A stretch of 6,528 nucleotides of DNA from Bacteroidales bacterium. GTDB taxonomy: Bacteria; Bacteroidota; Bacteroidia; Bacteroidales; UBA1556. A program made the position numbers and the translations under genes. Shown here piece after piece: positions 1 through 5,869 of the stretch. Under the pieces are notes generated by a model that saw nothing but the letters and a program-made list of their open reading frames with translations, did not search any database and was not told the origin of the DNA. Where the stretch lies: the NCBI GenBank assembly GCA_029935325.1, contig JAOZKO010000092.1, positions 2,752 through 9,279 of the forward strand. The letters run 5' to 3'. Position 1 is the first letter of the stretch, and the number at the start of each line of letters is the position of its first letter.

Positions 1-17
1 GAGAAGCTCCTTTATAC

Positions 18-41
18 TTTAGCCTTTAAATTTTAGCCTTT
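18..41. repeat. Short direct repeat TTTAGCCTTT x2
   Basis: The 10-mer TTTAGCCTTT occurs at 18-27 and again at 32-41, separated by four bases. It is non-coding. Such short A/T-rich tandem words often sit between genes in Bacteroidota. I cannot say whether this one has a function or is a remnant of a longer array extending left of the window. Confidence 0.5.
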
Positions 42-117
42 TTACTAATCGTCAATCCTCCGTCCATTTTCTAGTTAAATCTTACAGAAGCAATCGCAAT
101 TATTCGGAAAATGTCCA

Positions 118-135
118 CCTCCTTCTCCAAGGAGG
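118..135. repeat. Compact GC-rich hairpin / imperfect palindrome
   Basis: CCTCCTT (118-124) and AAGGAGG (129-135) form a perfect 7-bp stem around the loop CTCC. The symmetry continues imperfectly outward: GGAAAATGTCC on the left against GGACTTCCC on the right. It stands out because the surrounding DNA is A/T-rich. There is no T-run after it in either direction, so it is not a standard intrinsic terminator. It resembles a dispersed intergenic palindromic (REP-like) repeat, but one copy in the window cannot prove that. The AAGGAGG arm could mimic a Shine-Dalgarno sequence, but no start codon follows at suitable spacing. Confidence 0.45.
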
Positions 136-147
136 ACTTCCCAAGCA

Positions 148-207
148 CTTAAAATACTCGCATAGAGCGTAGGTGAACTTAAACCTTAAATCGCAACTTA
201 AATCTTA
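148..207. repeat. Clustered CTTAAA direct repeats
   Basis: CTTAAA occurs at 148-153, 178-183, 185-190 and 197-202, with a partial copy (CTTA) at 204-207. The longer form AACTTAAA occurs at 176-183 and 195-202. It is too irregular for a CRISPR array or a clear operator. Possible readings are a degenerate microsatellite-like intergenic repeat or a loose set of binding half-sites. Confidence 0.4.
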
Positions 208-305
208 GATCTATTGATTGTTGCTTTACACATATTTTAATTGGTATAAAGTTCAATATACTTTTTCCATATCTTAGCAACCTAAAATTATTAATAATTT
301 AGCTT

Positions 306-911
306 ATGCTTATAATAGGAATTGCCGGTGGTTCTGGGTCGGGAAAAACCACCGTTGTAAATGAAATCATAAAGCGATTGCCAAAAAATTCAGTGGCAGT
401 TGTGTCTCAAGATGCATACTATTTCGACAATGGGCACCTTAACAAAGAGGAGAAGCGAAGAATTAATTTCGATCATCCTAATTCCATAGAGTGGGATTTG
501 CTCAATAAAGATATCGACCGTTTGCGTAATGGCGATAGCATTGAAATGCCAATTTACACTTATGTTACTTGTAGTCGAGCTAAGGAAACCATTAAGATAA
601 CTCCAAAAAAAGTGATAATTGTTGAGGGTATATTAATTTTTACAAACCCCGAACTTCTCACAAGACTTGATATTAAAACCTATGTGGCTGCCGATGGCGA
701 CGAAAGATTAATGCGAATTATTAATAGAGATATGATGGAGCGTGGTCGTTCTCTTAAGCAAGCTTTGGATCATTATGCGAACTTTGTAAGACCAATGCAT
801 ATCCAATTTATTGAACCCACCAAGCGCTCTGCAGATATTATTATTCCCCAAGGAGGAAATAATCATATTGGAATAGATATTTTAACCCATAAAATAAAAG
901 CGAGTATATAA
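306..911 (+). CDS. udk: Uridine kinase (uridine/cytidine kinase family)
   Basis: This cytoplasmic P-loop kinase of pyrimidine salvage phosphorylates uridine (usually also cytidine) to the monophosphate with ATP or GTP. The Walker A motif is GGSGSGKT (residues 8-15). SQDAYY (34-39) carries the likely catalytic-base Asp36. NFDHP (54-58) gives the ribose-contact Asp56, and VEGIL follows at 106-110. The arginine-rich lid RDMMERGRS (141-149) and the tail PTKRSADIIIP (171-181) are also typical. At 201 residues it is full length for a bacterial Udk. The segment that in human UCK2 reads Y-x-x-x-x-H-S-R is YTYVTCSR here (84-91), with Cys89 at the base-recognition His position, so nucleoside specificity is not certain. 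The stop overlaps the next ATG by one base (TAATG at 909-913), indicating coupled expression with the transporter. The family assignment is secure; the exact substrate is inferred. Confidence 0.93.
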   Translation: MLIIGIAGGSGSGKTTVVNEIIKRLPKNSVAVVSQDAYYFDNGHLNKEEKRRINFDHPNSIEWDLLNKDIDRLRNGDSIEMPIYTYVTCSRAKETIKITPKKVIIVEGILIFTNPELLTRLDIKTYVAADGDERLMRIINRDMMERGRSLKQALDHYANFVRPMHIQFIEPTKRSADIIIPQGGNNHIGIDILTHKIKASI

Positions 912-3133
912 TGGCCACAGAGAATAAATCTGGTTTTGGAACTGCTCCAGTATTTTTTACTGCCATAGCAACCATTCTAGGAGCAATTCTGTTTCTACGT
1001 TTCGGTTGGGCTGTTGGTAGTCTCGGATTTTGGGGAGTGATATTAATTATTTTGATTGGTCATATAGTGACTATCCCCACAGCATTATCTCTTAGCGAAA
1101 TAGCCACAAACCAAAAGGTAGAAGGAGGAGGAGAATATTTTATTATTTCCCGATCGTTTGGTTTGAATATTGGTGGAACCATTGGCCTAACACTTTATTT
1201 CTCTCAAGCAATTAGTGTGGCTTTTTATGTAATTGCATTTACCGAAGCCTTCGAACCATTTTTTAATTGGTTCCAATCGCAATACGGCTGGGAACTACCA
1301 CGGCAAGCAATCAGTTTGCCAACCATGGGCTTGCTGAGCCTATTAATACTGAAAAAAGGCGCTGACCTAGGAGTCAAAGCTCTATACTTTGTAGTGGCAA
1401 TTCTATTTATTTCCTTGGCCATGTTTTTCCTTGGTTCTACCGATTACCAAAGCACCAATCATTTTAGTTTCTTAAGATTTGATTTCAAAAGAATGGATGA
1501 TTTCTTTGTAATTTTTGCTATTATTTTTCCGGCATTTACCGGGATGACAGCAGGAGTTGGACTGTCGGGAGATTTAAAAAATCCCCAAAAATCAATTCCC
1601 TGGGGAACAATACTTGCCACAGTAGTTGGAATGATTCTATACTTTTTTATTAGCTGGAAATTTATTGTTTCGGCAAGTTCATACGACCTAATGCACGACC
1701 AATTAGTAATGAAGCAAATTGCAATTGGAGGAATTCTGGTTATACCATTAGGGTTAGCAGCTTCTACTATTTCGTCAGCACTTGGCTCGGTAATGGTAGC
1801 ACCACGTACTTTGCAAGCCCTAGCATCAGATAGGTCACTTCCTTTTAATTTTGGCTCGGAGTTTTTGGCAAAAGGCAAAGGTGACAAAAAAGAACCCTAT
1901 AACGCAAGTATTATCACCATTGCAATTGCCTTTGTTTTTGTTTTCTTAGGAGATGTAAATGCTGTTGGTAAAATAATCTCAATGTTCTTTATGATTACCT
2001 ACGGCTCGCTTAATCTGATTTCTTTTCTACATCATTTTGGTGCCGATCCATCATACCGCCCATCTTTTAAAACAGTGAAATTGCTTAGCCTTATTGGCTT
2101 TCTAATGAGCATTTGGCTAATGTTTAAGATAGATTTTCTTTATACCATAGTTTCGTTAATTGCTCTTACCTTTATTTACCTGCTTATATCTCGCACTCAC
2201 AAAAGCCGTAGTGGTTTCGAGGAGATTTTTCAAGGAGCGGTATATCAGATAAGTATGCGGCTAAAGTTATTTGTTCAGCGCTCCAAAAAAGCTAAAGGAG
2301 CAAATAGTTGGCGACCAGCAGCAATATGTGTTTCTTCGGAATCATTCCAGCGCGAAAAAGCCTTCGATATACTAAATTGGATATCATATAAATACGGCTA
2401 CGGAACATATATTCACCTGATAAAAGGATTTTTTAATTCAGAGAATCATGCTAAAGCTTTAGAAATTAAAAAGCACTTATTGGTTAAATCAGAAAGTAAA
2501 AAACACAATGTATATATCGATACCATGATATCGCCATCATATACCTCTGCTATTGCTCAAATTGTGCAATTACCGGGTATTTCGGGAATGGAAAATAATA
2601 TGGTAATATTCGAGTTTTTCAAGGAGAACAAAAATGGCCTTATTCAGATACTTGAAAATCATGCTATTGTAAGAGATGCACGACATGATGTTTGTATTTT
2701 GCGAAGTTCTGCCAATAAGATAAATTATAATAATGGTATTCATATTTGGGTGCACCATAGCGATGTTGATAATGTAAATCTAATGATATTGCTTGCGTAT
2801 ATTATGCTCGCACATCCCCTTTGGAAAAAGGCTAAGGTGAAGGTATTTTATATTGCAGGAGATGAAAAATTAGCTGCTAGTAAGGAACATCTTCTAGAGC
2901 TAATTCAGGATGGAAGAATACCAATGTCAGCATCAAATGTTGAAGAAATACCACAACCAGAAGAAGGAACAGCCAGAGAAATTATTAATAAGAAATCTCG
3001 AGATGCAGGTCTTGTAATAATAGGATTTAATGAGGAAATATTGCAAGAGCTAAATGAGGAATTATTTACTTCCTTCGACGATTTACAGGATATTCTTTTT
3101 GTGAATAGCTATCGTAAAAAGGTAATTAAATAG
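911..3133 (+). CDS. Cation-chloride cotransporter (SLC12/CCC) family protein, 12 TM segments plus C-terminal cytosolic domain
   Basis: This is an inner-membrane secondary transporter of the APC superfamily, in the Na-K-Cl / K-Cl cotransporter branch. The N-terminal half has about 12 membrane segments (roughly residues 14-427). TM1 is TILGAILFLRFGWAVG (21-36). GGGEYFIISRS (72-82) leads into TM3. TM6 is FPAFTGMTAGVGLSGDLKNP (206-225). TM8 is STISSALGSVMVAPRTLQAL (285-304). By alignment from memory with NKCC1, the K+ ligands Tyr106, Pro207 and Thr210 are kept, and so is the Ser288-Ser289 pair of the Na+ site. TM1 differs, with Thr21 at the NKCC1 Asn position and Leu23 at the Trp position. From WRPAAICV (467) to the end is the conserved soluble domain of the family, of universal-stress-protein-like fold. 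Start choice: the ATG overlaps the kinase stop and leaves a short N-terminus. Substrate is unproven; bacterial members are commonly annotated as amino acid permease or Na-K-Cl cotransporter. Confidence 0.88.
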   Translation: MATENKSGFGTAPVFFTAIATILGAILFLRFGWAVGSLGFWGVILIILIGHIVTIPTALSLSEIATNQKVEGGGEYFIISRSFGLNIGGTIGLTLYFSQAISVAFYVIAFTEAFEPFFNWFQSQYGWELPRQAISLPTMGLLSLLILKKGADLGVKALYFVVAILFISLAMFFLGSTDYQSTNHFSFLRFDFKRMDDFFVIFAIIFPAFTGMTAGVGLSGDLKNPQKSIPWGTILATVVGMILYFFISWKFIVSASSYDLMHDQLVMKQIAIGGILVIPLGLAASTISSALGSVMVAPRTLQALASDRSLPFNFGSEFLAKGKGDKKEPYNASIITIAIAFVFVFLGDVNAVGKIISMFFMITYGSLNLISFLHHFGADPSYRPSFKTVKLLSLIGFLMSIWLMFKIDFLYTIVSLIALTFIYLLISRTHKSRSGFEEIFQGAVYQISMRLKLFVQRSKKAKGANSWRPAAICVSSESFQREKAFDILNWISYKYGYGTYIHLIKGFFNSENHAKALEIKKHLLVKSESKKHNVYIDTMISPSYTSAIAQIVQLPGISGMENNMVIFEFFKENKNGLIQILENHAIVRDARHDVCILRSSANKINYNNGIHIWVHHSDVDNVNLMILLAYIMLAHPLWKKAKVKVFYIAGDEKLAASKEHLLELIQDGRIPMSASNVEEIPQPEEGTAREIINKKSRDAGLVIIGFNEEILQELNEELFTSFDDLQDILFVNSYRKKVIK

Positions 3134-3182
3134 GTGAACTAATAATATCTAAGTAAAATATTAGAACAAAAATACTAAAACT

Positions 3183-3683
3183 ATGGAATATATAAATTTA
3201 AAATATCTAGCATTTACAATTATTTTTACACTTGTCTTTTCTATATCAGACATATACGGACAACAAGCGGTTGTTTCAACTGGCGGAAACACTAATGGTA
3301 GCGGAGGGTCTTCTAGTTATACTATTGGGCAAACTATATATACAACAAATACAGGAACTAATGGCTCTGTGGCTCAAGGAGTACAGCAAGCATACGAAAT
3401 CTCAGTTATAGATGGTATAAAAAAAGCCAATGGCATTAATCTTATTTGTACAACTTATCCTAATCCTGCTACGAATTTCTTAACAGTTGAAATTAAGAAT
3501 ATAAAAGTTAAGAAAATGTCTTTTGAAATTTATGACCTAAGTGGAAAGCTAATTAAGAAAGGGCTTATTCTTGAAAATGAGACTAAAATACCAATATATA
3601 ATCTTGTTAGTGGAACTTATATTCTCAAGATTATTAAGAAAAGTAAAAGTATTAAAACATTTAAAATTGTGAAAAACAAATAG
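3183..3683 (+). CDS. Small secreted protein with T9SS type A C-terminal sorting domain
   Basis: This is a predicted cargo of the type IX secretion system, which carries Sec-exported proteins across the outer membrane and usually anchors or releases them at the surface. A hydrophobic signal peptide spans about residues 6-26 (LKYLAFTIIFTLVFSIS...YG), with cleavage probably just before or within the QQ at 27-28. The mature region (about 29-75) is a short Gly/Ser/Thr-rich module containing SYTIGQTIYTT and ending in GSVAQGVQQAYEI. Bacteroidota secreted proteins often carry this module next to the sorting domain. The type A sorting domain runs from about 90 to 166: TYPNPATNFLTVEI, then YDLSGKLIKKG, LVSGTYILKI and a basic tail. 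No enzymatic domain fits in the ~60 residues between, so the protein may be structural. The stop lies 9 bp before the collagen-like gene, so the two are probably co-transcribed. Its passenger role is unknown. Confidence 0.85.
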   Translation: MEYINLKYLAFTIIFTLVFSISDIYGQQAVVSTGGNTNGSGGSSSYTIGQTIYTTNTGTNGSVAQGVQQAYEISVIDGIKKANGINLICTTYPNPATNFLTVEIKNIKVKKMSFEIYDLSGKLIKKGLILENETKIPIYNLVSGTYILKIIKKSKSIKTFKIVKNK

Positions 3684-3692
3684 TTATTTATT

Positions 3693-5018
3693 ATGAAAAA
3701 TCTAAAACTATTATTATTTGCAGCATTAGCCAATTTAGTTGTACTGTCCTCCGTTTGGGCACAAAGTCCAGAGAGAATGAGTTACCAAGCAGTGGTAAGG
3801 GATGCCAACAATCTTCTAATTACAAATACAACTATTGGCATGAAAATAAGTATTTTACAAGGCTCAACAACTGGTTTACTTGTTTATTCCAATACTATTA
3901 GCCCAATAACCAATGATAATGGTTTGGTGACTATTGAAATAGGAGCAGGCATAGGTTTTGATACAATAAATTGGGCAAATGGACCACATTTTCTTAAAAC
4001 AGAAACAGATCCAAATGGAGGAATAAGCTATACAATTTCAGGCATAAGTCAATTATTAAGTGTGCCTTATGCCTTATACGCAAAAACTAGTGGAAGTTCA
4101 GCCACTGGCGCAACTGGATTACAAGGGATTCAAGGCATACAGGGAACACAAGGAGTAATAGGGGCTACTGGAGCGCAAGGTATTCAAGGCATACAAGGAA
4201 CTTCAGGAGTAATAGGTTCTACTGGTGCAATCGGTAGTATAGGAGCAACTGGAGTGCAAGGTATTCAAGGAATACAAGGAACTTCAGGAGTAATGGGTTC
4301 TACTGGTGCAATAGGTAGTGTAGGAGCTACTGGTGCTCAAGGCTTACAAGGTGTTACTGGAGTTACTGGCTCTTCAGGTGGGCCACAAGGAGTTACTGGC
4401 GCAACTGGAGTGACAGGAATACAAGGGTCTTCAGGAGCAATTGGTATAACTGGTGTAACCGGAGCAACCGGACTACAGGGAGCAAGTGGTCCCGCTGGTG
4501 CAGCAAGTACAACTCAATTAATTAAAACTGGCGACGGAAAAATAGTAGTTTATAATTCATCATATGCATATGGCTTTGGGCTTCATAGTTATGGTGGTAG
4601 TTCATGGGTAACACAATCAATTTCAGGTGTAATATTAGGATCAATAGCCTCCGATTCTAGTGTCGTAATATATACTACAACACATGTTTATGGTTTTGGA
4701 CCTCATAATTATGGTGGAAGCGCATGGGTTACTCAAACAACTAGCGGAACCTTTGTGGATGCTGTTAGTTCTAGCGGAAGAATAGTTGTTTATACTTCAT
4801 CATATGCTTATGGCTTTGGGCTTCATAGTTATGGTGGAAACACATGGACCCAACAACCCATCTCAGGAACACCTATTGGACATTTTGCATCAGGTAATAG
4901 AATTGTAGTATATACTTCATCCTATGCTTATGGTTTTGGGCTTCATAGTTATGGTGGAAGCACATGGGTAACTGTAGCACTATCTGCTACTCCTACGGGT
5001 ATTAATGGAAGCAGATAG
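3693..5018 (+). CDS. Secreted collagen-like protein with C-terminal four-fold 40-residue repeats
   Basis: This is an exported 441-residue modular protein. The signal peptide (1-23) ends VWA-Q. Residues 24-133 match a recurrent Bacteroidota N-terminal domain: MSYQAVVRDANN (29-40), ISILQGSTTG (52-61), WANGPHFLKTETDPNGG (94-110) and QLLSVPYALYAKT (120-132). Residues 139-271 are Gly-X-Y triplets: 30 in a row, one four-residue step (229-232), then 13 more. The triplets have no charged residue and a single proline (Pro267); Thr, Gln, Ile, Ser, Ala and Val fill the X and Y positions. From 283 to the end are four repeats of exactly 40 residues (the last is 39), each IVVYTSS-YAYGFGLHSYGG-STW-like, with about four predicted strands resembling a beta-propeller blade. 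No T9SS sorting domain is visible, so the route past the periplasm is unclear. It likely forms a trimeric stalk with a repeat head; a binding or adhesive role is inference. Confidence 0.85.
   Translation: MKNLKLLLFAALANLVVLSSVWAQSPERMSYQAVVRDANNLLITNTTIGMKISILQGSTTGLLVYSNTISPITNDNGLVTIEIGAGIGFDTINWANGPHFLKTETDPNGGISYTISGISQLLSVPYALYAKTSGSSATGATGLQGIQGIQGTQGVIGATGAQGIQGIQGTSGVIGSTGAIGSIGATGVQGIQGIQGTSGVMGSTGAIGSVGATGAQGLQGVTGVTGSSGGPQGVTGATGVTGIQGSSGAIGITGVTGATGLQGASGPAGAASTTQLIKTGDGKIVVYNSSYAYGFGLHSYGGSSWVTQSISGVILGSIASDSSVVIYTTTHVYGFGPHNYGGSAWVTQTTSGTFVDAVSSSGRIVVYTSSYAYGFGLHSYGGNTWTQQPISGTPIGHFASGNRIVVYTSSYAYGFGLHSYGGSTWVTVALSATPTGINGSR
4125..4340 (+). repeat. In-frame 81-bp tandem repeat in the collagen-like region
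   Basis: There are two full 27-residue units, 4179-4259 and 4260-4340 (protein residues 163-189 and 190-216), differing at three residues (Ile/Met, Ile/Val, Val/Ala). A shorter 18-residue unit precedes them at 4125-4178. It lacks the three triplets GST-GAI-GSI found in the full units. The period is a multiple of nine bases, so gain or loss of a unit preserves both reading frame and Gly-X-Y register. This suggests growth of the stalk by unequal recombination or slippage. Confidence 0.85.
4539..5015 (+). repeat. Four 120-bp tandem repeats encoding 40-residue propeller-like units
   Basis: Units lie at 4539-4658, 4659-4778, 4779-4898 and 4899-5015, anchored by YGFG at exact 40-residue steps (aromatic/His anchors at residues 291, 331, 371, 411). 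Units 1, 3 and 4 share an identical 23-base core (4575-4597, 4815-4837, 4935-4957). Unit 2 has drifted: HVYGFGPHNYGG instead of YAYGFGLHSYGG. The final unit replaces the usual linker with ATPTGINGSR and ends the protein close to a unit boundary. The segment LIKTGDGK just before unit 1 resembles the linker strand of the other units. That would allow ring closure between the N- and C-terminal ends of the array. Confidence 0.88.
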
Positions 5019-5039
5019 TGGCTGAAAAATAATATTACT

Positions 5040-5047
5040 TACTTTTG
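5040..5047 (+). promoter_or_regulatory. Candidate Bacteroidota -7 promoter box for the beta-barrel gene
   Basis: TACTTTTG matches the Bacteroidota primary-sigma -7 consensus TAnnTTTG exactly. It lies 41 bases before the ATG at 5089, in the 70-base gap after the collagen-like gene. The matching -33 region is poor: GTG at 5018-5020 lies where TTG would be expected at 19-base spacing. If real, transcription would begin near 5052-5056, giving a short A/T-rich leader. Confidence 0.42.
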
Positions 5048-5088
5048 TATTTTAGATTAAGATAAAATAATCATCAAAGAAATTTAAT

Positions 5089-5820
5089 ATGTCAAAAATT
5101 ATTTATTCAAAAAGAACAGCTCTTTTATTATCTATTATTATGTTTACTGTCTTTTCGCAGACAAAGATATACGCACAGGATAATAGTAAGGATATTTATA
5201 AAAACGCAATGACATTTGGGATTACACACTCCTTTAATTTAACTTCAATTGCTGGAAGTTTCCCCGATGTTTACGCATCCAATATCAGTCAAACTACAAA
5301 TATGACAGCACCACGCTTTACTTTGGATTTTGGAATGACAACCGATTACTATATTAATGAGCAATTCTCAATTCAGTTTGATGCTGTTTTTACATATAAT
5401 GGTGCTCATTTTGTTTCAACAAGAAGTGTGTATAACGAAGTTGGAATAATTGAAACAAATCAATGGTTTACTTATGCAATGAATTATTTTAAATTTCCAT
5501 TAGCAGTTAGTTTCTACCCCAAGGACAAATTATATTTAACTGCTGGAGGGTATTTCGCAACTCTTTTGCATTCACGAAAGTATGAGTATTGGTATAATCT
5601 AGACAGCAAACCGATTAATAATATTAATAATATTGATTATGGAATGGAATTTGGCATGGGCTTCAATTTACCATATTTGAAAATCGGCTTTCAGTATTCA
5701 TACGGTTTCGATAGCTTTATCAATGATCCTAATTATGATTTGCACCATAGCGTTTTTCAAGTAGTTGCCCGATGGAAGTTCTATTCCGATATTAGAGATA
5801 GAAGTAGAAGCAATAAATAG
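5089..5820 (+). CDS. Outer-membrane beta-barrel protein (small OmpA/PorT-like barrel, function unknown)
   Basis: This is a predicted small outer-membrane barrel of 243 residues. A basic N-terminus (SKIIYSKR) and hydrophobic core (11-23) form a signal peptide ending near IYAQ (27-30). The mature protein alternates polar and hydrophobic/aromatic residues in short strands ending in Tyr or Phe. Examples are MTFGITHSFN (41-50), FTLDFGMTTDYY (77-88), FSIQFDAVFTY (93-103), FKFPLAVSFYP (134-144), LYLTAGGYFATLL (148-160), YGMEFGMGFNL (184-194), LKIGFQYSYGF (197-207) and SVFQVVARWKFY (221-232). That is about eight strands, as in Bacteroidota OMP_b-brl families. FPLAVSFYPKDKLYLTAGGYF is a typical hairpin of these barrels. 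The tail after the last strand is charged (DIRDRSRSNK). It lies between a collagen-like protein and a lipoprotein, which suggests a role at the envelope. No specific ligand or partner can be read from the sequence. Confidence 0.82.
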   Translation: MSKIIYSKRTALLLSIIMFTVFSQTKIYAQDNSKDIYKNAMTFGITHSFNLTSIAGSFPDVYASNISQTTNMTAPRFTLDFGMTTDYYINEQFSIQFDAVFTYNGAHFVSTRSVYNEVGIIETNQWFTYAMNYFKFPLAVSFYPKDKLYLTAGGYFATLLHSRKYEYWYNLDSKPINNINNIDYGMEFGMGFNLPYLKIGFQYSYGFDSFINDPNYDLHHSVFQVVARWKFYSDIRDRSRSNK

Positions 5821-5837
5821 CAAATTTAATTTTCACC

Positions 5838-5854
5838 TCCCAATGGTTTTGGGA
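5838..5854 (+). other. Short hairpin between the barrel and lipoprotein genes
   Basis: TCCCAA (5838-5843) and TTGGGA (5849-5854) pair as a 6-bp stem around a 5-base loop in the 49-base gap before the lipoprotein start. The following bases (CATTACGTTTTAATT) contain only a short T-run seven bases away, so it is at best a weak terminator or an attenuating structure ahead of the lipoprotein gene. Confidence 0.3.
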
Positions 5855-5869
5855 CATTACGTTTTAATT

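Larger units (their letters stand above)
1..305. other. Non-coding region upstream of the uridine kinase gene
   Basis: I find no convincing reading frame in this stretch on either strand. It holds a pair of TTTAGCCTTT direct repeats (18-41), a compact hairpin (118-135) and several CTTAAA copies (148-207), listed separately. The last 100 bases are very A/T-rich and should carry the promoter and leader of the kinase gene. The best Bacteroidota-like -7 candidates are TACTTTTT (259-266) and TATCTTAG (270-277), each one mismatch from TAnnTTTG. The nearest upstream TTG (241-243) is not at the usual 19-21 base spacing from either, so I do not call a promoter. No Shine-Dalgarno sequence precedes the ATG at 306, which is normal for this phylum. 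Confidence 0.6.

Noticed and set aside
111..152. Tiny 13-codon frame starting ATG 111 over the hairpin
   Set aside because: It is too short, has no ribosome-binding context and coincides with the palindrome, which explains its sequence.
1225..1887. Two reverse-strand open frames inside the transporter gene (1225-1422 and 1459-1887)
   Set aside because: They lie opposite a clearly conserved membrane protein, their translations have no recognisable domain, and they look like antisense shadows.
2570..2758. Reverse-strand open frame of 62 codons inside the transporter C-terminal domain
   Set aside because: It is opposite conserved coding sequence, with low-complexity Ile/Asn composition and no supporting start context.
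3139..3164. Inverted repeat CTAATA/TATTAG after the transporter gene as a terminator
   Set aside because: The stem is six A/T-rich pairs with a 14-base loop and no T-run follows; in DNA this A/T-rich it is likely chance.
4125..5015. Tandem repeats as a possible CRISPR array or mobile element
   Set aside because: They are in-frame protein repeats without spacers, terminal inverted repeats or a transposase.
5765..5869. Longer lipoprotein start at TTG 5765
   Set aside because: It would overlap the barrel gene and place 35 extra residues before a complete lipoprotein signal peptide; ATG 5870 is far better.
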